This document shows positions 18,656 through 28,215 of a DNA stretch of 64,000 bases, piece after piece. A model generated the notes under the pieces. It was not told the DNA's origin. It searched no databases and saw nothing but the letters and a program-made list of their open reading frames with translations. Position numbers and translations under genes: made by a program. Every line of letters begins with the position of its first letter. Within the stretch, counting starts at the first letter, position 1. Source of the stretch: Bradyrhizobium sp. B124 (GTDB lineage Bacteria; Pseudomonadota; Alphaproteobacteria; Rhizobiales; Xanthobacteraceae); assembly GCF_038967635.1 (NCBI RefSeq), contig NZ_CP152413.1, positions 2,914,001 to 2,978,000 on the forward strand, read 5' to 3'.

Positions 18656-18844
18656 ATGGGCGACGTGGTCAACCTGAAACGATTCAAGAAGCGCGGTGAG
18701 CGCGAACAAGCAGCAAAGCAGGCCGAAGCCAATCGTGCGCTATTCGGTCGCACCAAATCCGAACGAGCGCGTGACGAATTTCTCGGCGAGCGCAGTGAGC
18801 GCGTGCTCGATCAGCACCGCATCGAAAGTGGTGACGCATCATGA
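18656..18844 (+). CDS. DUF4169 family small basic protein
   Basis: This 62-residue charged protein begins MGDVVNLKRFKKRGERE and contains KQAEANRALFGRTKSER, features of DUF4169, an alphaproteobacterial family of unknown function. The start at 18656 was chosen because upstream in-frame codons have no family similarity. Its stop overlaps the start of the ribbon-helix-helix gene by 4 nt, a pairing commonly seen for this family. Confidence 0.8.
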   Translation: MGDVVNLKRFKKRGEREQAAKQAEANRALFGRTKSERARDEFLGERSERVLDQHRIESGDAS

Positions 18845-19116
18845 AGTCTCCCGTCGTCAAGCGGTCGATCGTCGTCGCCGGTCACAAGACCAGCGTCAGC
18901 CTCGAAGAAGCCTTCTGGAACGGCATGAAGGAGATTTCCGGTCTGCGGAACATGACGCTGTCGGAATTGGTCGGCGAGATCGACAGCAATCGTCAGCAGG
19001 GCAATCTGTCCTCGGCGATCCGGCTTTTCGTGCTCGACTATTTCCGCTCGCGCGCCACCCCCGCGGTGCCGGCGGATGTCAGGCCGCAACAGGTCGACAC
19101 GCGCCAGCAAGCCTGA
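18841..19116 (+). CDS. Ribbon-helix-helix domain protein
   Basis: A 91-residue protein with a ribbon-helix-helix fold (PF13467-like). The strand is RSIVVAGHKTSVSLEEAFW, and helices follow through the SSAIRLFVLDYFRS segment. Such proteins bind DNA as dimers through the strand; the targets are unknown. It is translationally coupled to the DUF4169 gene (ATGA overlap). The last 20 residues are Pro/Gln/Ala-rich and probably disordered. Confidence 0.8.
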   Translation: MKSPVVKRSIVVAGHKTSVSLEEAFWNGMKEISGLRNMTLSELVGEIDSNRQQGNLSSAIRLFVLDYFRSRATPAVPADVRPQQVDTRQQA

Positions 19117-19171
19117 TTGCCTTGCCGACCGTCGCTTCGGCAGACGGTCGTTCCGCCACGCGGACTTCAGC

Positions 19172-19525
19172 ATGAAGGTCAATCGCATCGTCGCGAACGT
19201 TGCCGCATCAGATGTAGCGGCAGCGAAGTCGTTCTATCGCGACATCCTCGGCCTCCAGCCGCTGATGGATTTCGGTTGGATTGCGACTTACGGTTCATCC
19301 GAAACGATGCAGGTTCAAATCAGCTTCGCTTCCGAAGGCGGCTCCGGCACGCCGGTGCCCGATCTCTCGATCGAGGTCGACGACCTCGACGAAGCGCTGC
19401 ACCGTATGAGGGCCGCCGGCATCGCGATCGAATACGGACCGGCGAACGAGCCATGGGGCGTGCGGCGCTTCTTCGTCCGAGATCCGTTCGGCCGGCTGAT
19501 CAATATTCTCCAGCACCGCTCGTAA
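19172..19525 (+). CDS. VOC-family (glyoxalase/bleomycin-resistance fold) protein
   Basis: This 117-residue single VOC module starts VNRIVANVAASDVAAAKSFY and ends DPFGRLINILQH, typical of the glyoxalase I-like fold. Metal ligands are incomplete compared with true glyoxalases, so the reaction cannot be assigned. The chosen ATG at 19172 begins the fold; an earlier in-frame start overlaps the previous gene. Confidence 0.85.
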   Translation: MKVNRIVANVAASDVAAAKSFYRDILGLQPLMDFGWIATYGSSETMQVQISFASEGGSGTPVPDLSIEVDDLDEALHRMRAAGIAIEYGPANEPWGVRRFFVRDPFGRLINILQHRS

Positions 19526-19594
19526 GCGCTGGATTCCCGTTCCGACGGGTTTTCATCACGCGAACCGGTGACCTACTTCGTCTGAAGGCGCTTC

Positions 19595-22500
19595 CTAGTT
19601 CTGCACCGCCGGCCGCGGCGGCGGATTGGCGACCTGCGGCGTCAGCGACAGCGGCGGCCGCAGCGGCCTCGACCTGGCCGCGCCGGGCACCGGCTTGACC
19701 TCGATCGGCGGCGGCAGCGGCGCCAGCTGCGGCTGGCTCGCAACCGGCGCAGGCGGCACAGCGGCAGGTGCTGTGGCAGCAGGCGGGATGATCGGCGGCC
19801 GTGGCGCAACGATCTTCGGCTTCGCCGGCACGCGGCGCGGATCAGGGCCGGGCACCGGCAGATTGGCAGAAGGCGCCCCCGGCGAACTTTCGCCGGGCGC
19901 ATCAGGCGCCGGTCCCGCAGGCGGCGGAAGGGCCGCCGGGGTCGGCGGCGGCACCGGTTCGCCGCGCTCGATCGCGTCGAGCCGCTTGGTCTCCCGGTCG
20001 ATCGCGCGCACCGCCAGCCACGACGACAACGCCGCAATGTCGATGCTGCGCGACAATCCGTCGGGTGTGCCCACCGCCAGCAGCTGGATTTCCGGGCGGC
20101 TGGTGGCGGTGCCGATCTGCGTCGATGTCAGCGCGGTGCGGATGTCGGCCTGGTCGGCCGGAATGTCGTAGCCGCCGGACACGATGACGTTGGCACCGCT
20201 CGCCGCGAGCGTGGTGACGCCGATCCGGACGCGGCCGTCACGAATGTTGAAGGGAATTTGCGCCGAAGCGACCGACAGCCCGCCGGCTGCGAGCGCCGGT
20301 TCGACGATCTGCCTCAGCCGCGTGTCATCGGTCGCCTGCCCGGAATCGCTGGCGCGGATCGCAACGTCGAACGCGCGCGGATCGAGCCCCGGAAGGTTCA
20401 GCCCCTCGAGCGTCACGGCGCCGCTGCCGGACAGTGCACCGATCAGCGCCGAGGCGCTGCGGCCCTGCGTCAACAACGTCATCTGCAGCGAAGTGCGTGC
20501 CTTGGGCATCGCGAGACTGCGGTAGCGCAAGGCCGCGCCGTCGACGCCCGCAAGCTGCACATTTGCATTTAAGGCGAGTCCATTGACGCCCTGCCGCGCA
20601 TCGATGGAGGCGGTCACCTCGCCGCCGCCGATCTTGCCCTTGACGCCGTCGAAGGTCAGCGACTGCCCATCCGACCTGATGGTGCCGCGGACCGGCTGCA
20701 GCTCGGCGCCGCCCGGCAGCAGACCGTGCAGCGCTTCGAACGTGACCTTGCCACGCCAGGCGCTTGTCAGCCCCTGGCCGAGCGGCTCCGTCGCATCGTG
20801 ACCGGCCGCGCCGATCGCCGCTGCGAAAATCGGCGCCAGCGCGATCTGATCGAGGCCGACTTCGCCGTCGATGCTCTTCTGATCGGCGAGTGTCAGCGCC
20901 AGCCGGCCGCGCAGCCGCGAACCGGCGACGATGCTGTCGAGATCGTCAAAGGTCAGCCTGTCACCCGCAAGCGTGAGCCGCGACGACAAGCGGATGTTTG
21001 CCGCTGGATCGGATGATTTCAGATTGAGCAGCGGACTGATGTCGGCGCTGCGGACACGGAGGCTGATGTTCGATTTGCTCTCCCCGGCCCCGTTCTTGGA
21101 CCACGGCTCCGCGGTCCCTTCCGCATCCGCATCGAGCCCGGCGCCCCAGAGCCTCGCCTTGAGCCGCAACGGCGCCTGCCACGCACCGCTCACGTTGCCC
21201 TCGAATTGCGTCGGGCCCGCACCGGCTGCGACCGCACGGTCAAGCCCAAGCAGCGCCAGCAGCGCATTGCCCTCGCTGGCGGAGAATTTCGCTTCGGCCG
21301 TGACGTCGCTGTTGCGAAGTGCGTCGAAATCCAGCGCACGGATCGCAGCCACCGGCGGCGTCGCCGAGATCACCGTATTGCCCTTGAGTTGCGGCGTGTC
21401 GAGATCGACCGTCGCGCGCGCGCTGACGCGATCGGCGACCTTGCCTTTGCCGAGGTCGAGCGCGAGCCTGGCACGGACCGGACCGGCATCCGCGCGGAGC
21501 ACGCCGAGCCGCGCGGCAAGCGCCGGTGCGAACGGCTGAACCACGGCCGTCAGCCGGCCAAACGACGCGGCGGCCGCATCGACCGCGAGCTTGCCGGTCG
21601 AATTGACACGATCGAAATTGCCGCTGCCATCCAGCGTGACATTGTCGGGCTGACCGATCTTGACGCGCTCGAGCACGATGTTCTTCGGGCTATAGGCGAT
21701 CTTCGCCAGCAGCGGCCGCAATTCCTGCCCCGAGGAGATCGCGCGCCCGACATCGAGCGACAACTGTGCCTCGTCCGGCCATTCGGCTTGCGGGCCGGCC
21801 AGCGAGCGGATGAAGGCCGTGGTCGCATCGAGATCGAGCCGCTCCGCCTTCAACTGCGCCTCGACCTTGGAGCCGCTCGTCGCCTCGCGATGCGCGACCG
21901 CGACGCGGCCCTCGACCGCGCCGCCCTCGATCTCCGCCTTCATCGCGTCGATCGAAAAGCCTGATGGCGACACCGTGACGTCGCCGCGCAACCGCAGCGG
22001 CTTCTGGCTGCGATAGGCGATGTCGGCCCGCCCCTGCAGCCAGCTCATCAGCGTATCGGGATCGGACGATTCGATGTTGAGCGCGGTCTTGAAGCTGTTC
22101 GAGGCTCCCCCTTGCGCGCTGGCGCCGCTCATCGAGACCCGCGTCGATCCCGGCGCGCGAAACTCCAGCCGGCGCACGGTCCATGATTTCGCATCCGATT
22201 GCAGCTCTGCCGAGACGTCCTGCAACGGACGGCCGCCGAGCATGATCTGTTCGGAGGTGAGCTCGACCTGCGCCGGGATCGGGCTTTGCGGAAGGCCCGA
22301 CAACACAGCGCGCATCGCCGGCAGCACGCGCACCGGCTCGACATTGCCGTTGTTGGCGTCCTTGGCGGCGAACTTGTCGCCATCGAGCTGCCGTGCCGAA
22401 AGCGCGGCGCGCAGCAGCGGCGACGCGCCGAACCGGAGATCGCCATTCCCTGCGAGCTTCAGCGCGCGCTCCTCGCCGCCGTAGCTCACCTCGACCTGGT

Positions 22501-23305
22501 CGAGACGTGCCGCCGAATAATCCGATTTGATCTTGGCCGTGATCCGCCAGGGCGGCATATCGCTGCCGCCACGCTGGCCAGGTGTGCCCGCCAGCGCCAC
22601 GCTCCCCTCGAACCGCGGTGCGCGGGCCTCGAAGGTCAGGATGCCGTCGAGATCGGCCGATATCGGGCGCTGGCCGGGATCGATGTTGAAGTGCAGGCGG
22701 GTGCCGCTACCGTCGGCGCTTTGCCCCGAGGAAATGCGGAACGGGTAGCGGTTGCCGTCGAACATGAAATTGCCGTCGCCGCGGACTGCGCCGGCAAGCG
22801 AGCGAACATCGCCGCTGAAGGCTATGTCGTTCAGCTCGAGCGTGCTGCTGCTTGCGGCATCGTGCAGTGCGATGCGGCCGGTCAGATTGAGGCGGTCGAT
22901 CGCCAGCGAAGCCAGGTTGAAGCTGCCGCTCGACGGCGACCAGTCGATCCGCCCTTTCGGATCGAGCCCGAGATCGAGCGACATGCCGTTGATGGTGAGT
23001 TCGTTGGCGCGCCACTCGCCGCGCATCAGCGAGCTCAGGCTGAGCTCGACGTCGAGATTGGCGGCGCGGACCTTGCCACGGTCGTTGGCGCCGCCGACGG
23101 TGACGTTTTTCAACCGCAGCGAGGGCGCGGGCAGCAGACGCGCGTCGAGATTGCCGGCAACACGAACCGGCATGCCGATGATCTTGGACGCCTCCGTCTC
23201 GAACTGCGGCCTGAACTGGTTCCAGTCAACGAAATACGGACCGACCAGCGCGGCCACCAGCGCAAGAATGAAGGCGATTGCCAGGCCGAGCAGCGTCGTC
23301 TGCAC
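19595..23305 (-). CDS. AsmA-family protein, very large (1236 aa)
   Basis: AsmA-like proteins are inner-membrane-anchored, largely beta-rich periplasmic proteins thought to act in outer-membrane assembly or lipid transfer. The N-terminal anchor is about residues 5-27, followed by YFVDWNQFRPQFETEASKIIGMPV, the AsmA N-terminal signature. The body is a long repetitive beta region. The C-terminal AsmA_2 domain is near VSVASAQIPFNIRDGRV, and the last 120 residues are a Pro/Ala-rich tail. It converges with the VOC gene and lies alone on the minus strand. Confidence 0.88.
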   Translation of the reverse strand: MQTTLLGLAIAFILALVAALVGPYFVDWNQFRPQFETEASKIIGMPVRVAGNLDARLLPAPSLRLKNVTVGGANDRGKVRAANLDVELSLSSLMRGEWRANELTINGMSLDLGLDPKGRIDWSPSSGSFNLASLAIDRLNLTGRIALHDAASSSTLELNDIAFSGDVRSLAGAVRGDGNFMFDGNRYPFRISSGQSADGSGTRLHFNIDPGQRPISADLDGILTFEARAPRFEGSVALAGTPGQRGGSDMPPWRITAKIKSDYSAARLDQVEVSYGGEERALKLAGNGDLRFGASPLLRAALSARQLDGDKFAAKDANNGNVEPVRVLPAMRAVLSGLPQSPIPAQVELTSEQIMLGGRPLQDVSAELQSDAKSWTVRRLEFRAPGSTRVSMSGASAQGGASNSFKTALNIESSDPDTLMSWLQGRADIAYRSQKPLRLRGDVTVSPSGFSIDAMKAEIEGGAVEGRVAVAHREATSGSKVEAQLKAERLDLDATTAFIRSLAGPQAEWPDEAQLSLDVGRAISSGQELRPLLAKIAYSPKNIVLERVKIGQPDNVTLDGSGNFDRVNSTGKLAVDAAAASFGRLTAVVQPFAPALAARLGVLRADAGPVRARLALDLGKGKVADRVSARATVDLDTPQLKGNTVISATPPVAAIRALDFDALRNSDVTAEAKFSASEGNALLALLGLDRAVAAGAGPTQFEGNVSGAWQAPLRLKARLWGAGLDADAEGTAEPWSKNGAGESKSNISLRVRSADISPLLNLKSSDPAANIRLSSRLTLAGDRLTFDDLDSIVAGSRLRGRLALTLADQKSIDGEVGLDQIALAPIFAAAIGAAGHDATEPLGQGLTSAWRGKVTFEALHGLLPGGAELQPVRGTIRSDGQSLTFDGVKGKIGGGEVTASIDARQGVNGLALNANVQLAGVDGAALRYRSLAMPKARTSLQMTLLTQGRSASALIGALSGSGAVTLEGLNLPGLDPRAFDVAIRASDSGQATDDTRLRQIVEPALAAGGLSVASAQIPFNIRDGRVRIGVTTLAASGANVIVSGGYDIPADQADIRTALTSTQIGTATSRPEIQLLAVGTPDGLSRSIDIAALSSWLAVRAIDRETKRLDAIERGEPVPPPTPAALPPPAGPAPDAPGESSPGAPSANLPVPGPDPRRVPAKPKIVAPRPPIIPPAATAPAAVPPAPVASQPQLAPLPPPIEVKPVPGAARSRPLRPPLSLTPQVANPPPRPAVQN

Positions 23306-23516
23306 GGTGTCTCCCTTTGAGCCCGCTCCGCGGCAGCCTCCTTATGCTGAACCCTTTGCCAACCCTTGGCCGGAGCAACCCAAATATAGAGACAAGTATG
23401 GCGAAGTCACAGCGGCATTACCGCTGCGGCGTCAGACGGATGACGGTTTTCCGCTCAAGCGTGCGTGCACACGGGCCGTCGCGGCAGGGTTACTGCCCTG
23501 CCGCACGTCCGGAATG

Positions 23517-24749
23517 TCACCAGCTCGCGGGGAGCCGCTTCAGCCCGCGCAGCACGAAGGTCGGCCGCCACTCCGGATTTTCCGCGTCATCGAGCCGCAG
23601 GTCGGGGATCCGGCGCAGCAGCGTCGAGATCGCGATCTCGGCCTCGATCCGTGCCAATTGGGCGCCGAGGCAGAAATGGATGCCGCCGCCGAACGACAGC
23701 GGCTTCACGTTCGGCCGCTGGATGTCGAGCTTCTCGGGATGGTCGGGATAAACCGCCTCGTCGTGGTTGGCCGAGCCTAGCAGGCACAGCACGCTCTCCC
23801 CCTTCGGGATGCGCTTGCCGCCGAGATCCTCGATGTCTTCCAGCGCGACGCGGCCGGTCAGCTGCACCGAGGAATCGTAGCGCAGGAACTCCTCGATCGC
23901 ATTGGTGATCAGACCGGGATTGGCTTTCAGGAGCGCGAGCTGGTCCGGGTTGCGGAACAGCGCGAGCAGGCCGTTGCCGATCAGGTTCACGGTCGTCTCA
24001 TGACCGGCGCCGAACAGCAGGATGATGTTGGCGGTGAGCTCCTCGTTGGTGAGCTTCTGGCCGTTCTCCTCGGCCTGCACCAGTTGCGTGGTGAGGTCGT
24101 CGCCGGGCTGCTTGCGGCGCAGCTCGAACAGCTGGTGGAAATACATCGCGGCCATCGCGTTGCCGGCGTTGCCCTGCTTGATCTCCTCCGCCGACAGCGG
24201 CACCGGCTCCAGCAGACGGCCGCCGTCGCGCGAGCCGTTGTAGAAGGCCTCGCGATGCTCCTCGGGAATACCGAGCATGTCGCAGATGATCGTGACCGGC
24301 AGGCGGAACGCGAAATCCTCGATCAGGTCCATCTTGCCCTGCGGAATGATGCGATCGAGCGTCTCGTCGACGATGTGCTGGATGCGCGGGCGCATGTCCT
24401 CGACCCGGCGCGCAGTGAATGCCTTGACGACGAGGCCGCGCAGGCGGGTGTGGTCGGGCGGGTCCTGCTGCAGCATCCAGTGGCTCATGCTGCGGATGAC
24501 CGGCTCCTCCATGATCTTGGGGCCGTAGCGGCGGATCGAGCGCTCGACATAGTCCTTGCCGAACCGCTTGTCGCGCAGCACGAGGCTGGCTTCCGCGTGA
24601 CGGCTGGCGACGAAGGCGCCGTGCGCGTTGACATGCATCGGATCGAGGCGGCGTAGCCGCTCATAATACGGATAGGGATTGCGAATGAATTCGGGCGCCA
24701 GTGGATTGAAAAGCGGCTCGCCGCTGGCCGGCTGAACTTGCTCGTTCAT
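23517..24749 (-). CDS. Cytochrome P450
   Basis: This soluble bacterial class I P450 has 410 aa. The heme-thiolate motif is FGGGIHFCLGAQLARIE with Cys360, the I-helix oxygen motif is LFGAGHETTVNLIGNG, and the K-helix ExxR is present in the EEFLRYDSSVQLTGR region. No redox partner gene lies nearby and the substrate is unknown. It is divergent from a TetR regulator, with a perfect palindrome in the shared promoter region. Confidence 0.95.
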   Translation of the reverse strand: MNEQVQPASGEPLFNPLAPEFIRNPYPYYERLRRLDPMHVNAHGAFVASRHAEASLVLRDKRFGKDYVERSIRRYGPKIMEEPVIRSMSHWMLQQDPPDHTRLRGLVVKAFTARRVEDMRPRIQHIVDETLDRIIPQGKMDLIEDFAFRLPVTIICDMLGIPEEHREAFYNGSRDGGRLLEPVPLSAEEIKQGNAGNAMAAMYFHQLFELRRKQPGDDLTTQLVQAEENGQKLTNEELTANIILLFGAGHETTVNLIGNGLLALFRNPDQLALLKANPGLITNAIEEFLRYDSSVQLTGRVALEDIEDLGGKRIPKGESVLCLLGSANHDEAVYPDHPEKLDIQRPNVKPLSFGGGIHFCLGAQLARIEAEIAISTLLRRIPDLRLDDAENPEWRPTFVLRGLKRLPASW

Positions 24750-24866
24750 GGTGACCTCGTTCGTGCGCTACGCCGGTGCCTGCACTCTGGCGCGCCTTGG
24801 TGTCATCCTCAAGACCGCACCAACACGGGTGCGACCATTCTGATTTTAGCACTCTGGATCTAGCAA

Positions 24867-24900
24867 ATGCAACTCGATACACTCTTGTATCGAGTTGCAT
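24867..24900. promoter_or_regulatory. Perfect 34-bp palindrome, probable TetR operator
   Basis: ATGCAACTCGATACA, a 4-bp spacer and its exact reverse complement lie between the P450 and TetR genes, 20 bp before the TetR ATG. TetR-family repressors usually bind such palindromes in shared divergent promoters, so control of both genes is likely. Confidence 0.8.
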
Positions 24901-24919
24901 TGTGCCCTAAACTGCGCCG

Positions 24920-25531
24920 ATGTCAAGGGTTCGAACCAGACCGACACGGGACGACACCTGCGAGAAGCTGTTCGAGGCGGCGGCGCGGGTGTTCGAGGAA
25001 CAGGGAATCGGCGGCGCCAGCATCGAGGCGATCGCGGCTGCGGCCGGTTTCACCCGCGGCGCCTTCTATTCGAACTTCAAGAGCAAGGACGAGCTGATCT
25101 TCGCAATGCTCGAGGATCACGTTGAGCAATCGATCCGGCGCAATCTCGATTTGCTTGCCAAGCACAAGGACCTGGCCGACTTCCTGGAGGCATTGCGCAC
25201 CCTGGACCGCAGCCGGCAGGATCCGCTCGGCCGCTCGCCTCTCCTGCATATGGAGATGATCCTGTTCGTGGCGCGCGCCGAGAAGCGCCGGCCCGAACTC
25301 GCCAAGCGCCTCCGCGCGCGGCGCAAGCTGATCGCCGACATCGTCGAGACCGCGCAGAAGAATAGCGGCAGGAACGCCAGACTTAATCCGGACTGGACCG
25401 GCGCGATCGTGCTGGCGCTGGAAGATGGTTTCCGCCTGCACCGCCTGATCGATCCGGAGACCACACCCGCCGACAGTTGCCTGCGCGCGATCACCGACCT
25501 GCAGCGGGCAATCGGCGTTTCATCCGCCTGA
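24920..25531 (+). CDS. TetR/AcrR family regulator
   Basis: The 203-residue protein has an N-terminal TetR helix-turn-helix (about residues 15-60), with IEAIAAAAGFTRGAFYSNFKSKDEL as the recognition region, and an all-alpha ligand domain. It probably represses itself and the divergent P450 through the palindrome at 24867. Its stop is only 4 nt from the stop of the convergent MFS gene. Confidence 0.92.
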   Translation: MSRVRTRPTRDDTCEKLFEAAARVFEEQGIGGASIEAIAAAAGFTRGAFYSNFKSKDELIFAMLEDHVEQSIRRNLDLLAKHKDLADFLEALRTLDRSRQDPLGRSPLLHMEMILFVARAEKRRPELAKRLRARRKLIADIVETAQKNSGRNARLNPDWTGAIVLALEDGFRLHRLIDPETTPADSCLRAITDLQRAIGVSSA

Positions 25532-25535
25532 TGTG

Positions 25536-26828
25536 TCAGGCCGCGCTGGCGGCCTTGTGCATCTGGCCGGCGACGGCGCGGACCTTGCGCGGCGAAGCCT
25601 GCCAGATCGCGAATGCCGACAGGAGGCTGACGGCAATGCCAAGCAGGAACGCGCTGGTATAGCTGCCCGAGAGATCGTAGAGCTGGCCCGTGATCCAGGG
25701 GCCGGCGGCTCCGCCGGCGAGCGCGGCCAGCATCACGGTGCCGAAGATGCTGCCGTATTGTTTGCCCTGGAAGATCTCGAGCACCACCGGTCCCATCACC
25801 GATGTCAGGCCGTAGCCGAGCGCGCCCTGGGTGAAGACCATGAGATAGATCAGCGTCATGCTCGGCCAGTATTTCAAGGCGGCAAGCGCGGCAAAGCAGA
25901 TCACGAAGCCCAAGCACGAGATCGCCCACACCCATTCGCGGCCGATGCGATCGGAGAGATGCCCGAGCCAGATCTGGCCGGGGATGCCGAGCAGGCTGAC
26001 GACGCCCAGCGCCCAGACGCCGACATTGGAGCTGAAGCCGATGTCGAGCAGGAATTTGGTCTGGTGCACCTGCACCCCATACCAGATGTACAGGCCGCAG
26101 AAATAGCCGGTCGCGATCCACCAGAACCGCGCAGTGCGCAGCGCACGCGACAGCGTCCAGTCGGTGCCGGCCCATACCGGATCGACGATGTTCGATGCCG
26201 GCCTGGCCGACGTCGCCGTCGGCGCCGCATCGCCGTCCGGCTGCAGGCCGATGTCCTCCGGCTTCTTGTGCAGCAACAGGTTGATCGGCGCGAGCACGAC
26301 CAGCACCACGATCCCCATCGCGGTGCAGGCGGTGCGCCAGCCGGTGTGCTCGATCATGTGCTGCACCCATGGCAGCAGCGTCACCGAGCCGATGCCGACA
26401 CCGGCGAAGGCGAGCCCGATTGCGAGGCCACGGCGGCGGATGAACCAGTTCGGCACGAACAGCGATTGGCCGGAATAGCCGAGGCAGACGCTGCCGGAAC
26501 CAACCAGCACGCCGATGGTGAGATAGAGATGCCAGGGTTGCGTGGTCAGCGGCGCCAGCAGCAGGCCGGAGCCCATCAAGAGCACACCAAGCTCCATCAC
26601 GGCGCGCGGACCGCTGCGGTCCATCAGCCGCCCGATCAGCGGGCTCGCGACCGCGGAAGCGACAAAGCCGAACGAGAATGCGCCGGCGGTAACACCACGC
26701 TCCCAGCCGAATTCGGAGATGATCGGCGGATAGAACAGCGAGAATGCCGTCCGCGCGTTGACGCCGATCGCCATGGTGACGAAGGTCACCGCGACGATGA
26801 CCCAGCCGTAGAAGAAGGGAAGCCGCAT
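25536..26828 (-). CDS. MFS transporter, oxalate/formate-antiporter-like
   Basis: A 430-aa major facilitator with 12 predicted helices. It starts MRLPFFYGWVIVAVTFVTM, and the FYGW motif with the later VNARTAFSLFYPPI and LIGRLMDRSGPR segments are typical of monocarboxylate/oxalate-formate type carriers. The frame is open for 61 codons further upstream, but those residues are not helical and do not match the family. The substrate is unknown. Confidence 0.88.
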   Translation of the reverse strand: MRLPFFYGWVIVAVTFVTMAIGVNARTAFSLFYPPIISEFGWERGVTAGAFSFGFVASAVASPLIGRLMDRSGPRAVMELGVLLMGSGLLLAPLTTQPWHLYLTIGVLVGSGSVCLGYSGQSLFVPNWFIRRRGLAIGLAFAGVGIGSVTLLPWVQHMIEHTGWRTACTAMGIVVLVVLAPINLLLHKKPEDIGLQPDGDAAPTATSARPASNIVDPVWAGTDWTLSRALRTARFWWIATGYFCGLYIWYGVQVHQTKFLLDIGFSSNVGVWALGVVSLLGIPGQIWLGHLSDRIGREWVWAISCLGFVICFAALAALKYWPSMTLIYLMVFTQGALGYGLTSVMGPVVLEIFQGKQYGSIFGTVMLAALAGGAAGPWITGQLYDLSGSYTSAFLLGIAVSLLSAFAIWQASPRKVRAVAGQMHKAASAA

Positions 26829-27045
26829 GGCATGACCATCGTAAGGGCGCAACCGGACGGGTGCGACCGAGCAAGAGGGGAAACACGTTCTCTTGCATAA
26901 TGCACGGCCAAATCTGTGAAGCAATTCATAGACAAATGTACCTACCGATGATTGTAGGATCATCGGATTGTCACTTCGCGTCTGGCCGGAGACCGCGAAG
27001 CGGGTTATCATCTTCTTTTCAGAAGGAATACTCAGGAGGAATACT

Positions 27046-27522
27046 ATGGGTGGATTGGTTGCAGACGGCTACGTTCCGCACGTTCAGGAGCAGTTGAACT
27101 CCCGGTTCATTGGCGAAGCGCTAGACGAGATGGTCCAGTTTCAAAAGGAGTTCAAGGTATTCTCGTCGCAGCACACGCTGCAGATGTCCTTTGGACTTCT
27201 CAACATTGCGCCGGTCGGCGAAGCCGATCGTCAGGGATTTTTCAAGTATCTGAAGCTGCTGAAGCGGACGGGTTCATCGATTGACGGCAAGGCCTCGCGG
27301 AAGAACGGGCACGATCAGATCATTGCGTCGCTGCAGGCCAATCTCGAAAGCGGCAGGGCGATGCCGGTGTTCTTCACCTGGCATCCCGGGGAGCACCCGA
27401 AAGGAATCGTGCAGATCACAAGCGGCGATCGCGCCCTGAGCTTCTCCAGCAAGGGGTTTCTCACGATCTCGGTCCCGACGATCGGCGCCCACCGTCCCAA
27501 GGCCGGCAAGCGCAAGAAGTAG
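27046..27522 (+). CDS. Uncharacterised protein (158 aa)
   Basis: I do not recognise this protein. It has a strong AGGAGG ribosome site six bases before the ATG. It is soluble, with no signal peptide or membrane segment. The middle carries basic clusters (FFKYLKLLKRTGSSIDGKASRK) and the C-terminus is very basic (RPKAGKRKK), which could suggest nucleic-acid contact. The methyltransferase gene follows after 15 nt on the same strand, so the two may be co-expressed. Confidence 0.7.
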   Translation: MGGLVADGYVPHVQEQLNSRFIGEALDEMVQFQKEFKVFSSQHTLQMSFGLLNIAPVGEADRQGFFKYLKLLKRTGSSIDGKASRKNGHDQIIASLQANLESGRAMPVFFTWHPGEHPKGIVQITSGDRALSFSSKGFLTISVPTIGAHRPKAGKRKK

Positions 27523-27537
27523 CGCGACGCCGGCGCG

Positions 27538-28215
27538 ATGCGCGCACTGCAGGCCAAGGTTCGCGAATACTATTCGGGAACGCTGCAACGCCACGGCCCG
27601 ACCCCGCTCGGGGTCGATTGGCCGAACGTGGTCTCGCAATATCTGCGCTTCGTGCAGCTGTTGAAGCTTTGTCGCTTCGGGCAACCGTTCAGCCTGAACG
27701 ATTTCGGCTGTGGCTACGGCGCGCTGCTGGAGTTCCTGGCGATACGCCATGGCGATGCGGCTGTGACTTATCGCGGCATCGACATCTCGCCGGCCATGAT
27801 CGCGGCTGCCCGCACCCGCTGGGCCGCCAACAAGCGGGCCATGTTCGCCGAGGGTTCGCAGTGCGGCGCGCTCGCCGACTACTCGCTCGCGAGCGGGACC
27901 TTGAACGTCCGGCTCGGTCATCCGGTCGCGGAATGGGAAGCTTATATCGAGGCGATCCTCGCCGATCTCGACGCCAGCAGCCGGATCGGATTTGCCGTCA
28001 ATTTCATGTTGCCTCGCGATGAGGCGCCTGCCGAGGCGGGACTGTATCGCACCGCGCCGGAGCGCTGGACGCCGCTTTGCGAGCGGTTCGGCCGCGTCGA
28101 ATTGATCACCGGCTACGGACTTCGGGAATTCACGCTTCTTGTCCGCAAGACGCCGTCGGCGACGGCGCGACCGGGAACAGGCTCTCGTAAGGCCGCGCGC
28201 CGGTCTCCTCGATGA
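27538..28215 (+). CDS. Class I SAM-dependent methyltransferase
   Basis: This 225-residue protein has the Rossmann motif I LNDFGCGYGALLEFL and the acidic motif II YRGIDISPAMIAAAR. The substrate is unknown. The last 25 residues are rich in Arg, Ser and Pro and are encoded over the 3' end of the convergent cyclase gene (86 bp overlap); they may be a poorly conserved extension. Confidence 0.85.
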   Translation: MRALQAKVREYYSGTLQRHGPTPLGVDWPNVVSQYLRFVQLLKLCRFGQPFSLNDFGCGYGALLEFLAIRHGDAAVTYRGIDISPAMIAAARTRWAANKRAMFAEGSQCGALADYSLASGTLNVRLGHPVAEWEAYIEAILADLDASSRIGFAVNFMLPRDEAPAEAGLYRTAPERWTPLCERFGRVELITGYGLREFTLLVRKTPSATARPGTGSRKAARRSPR

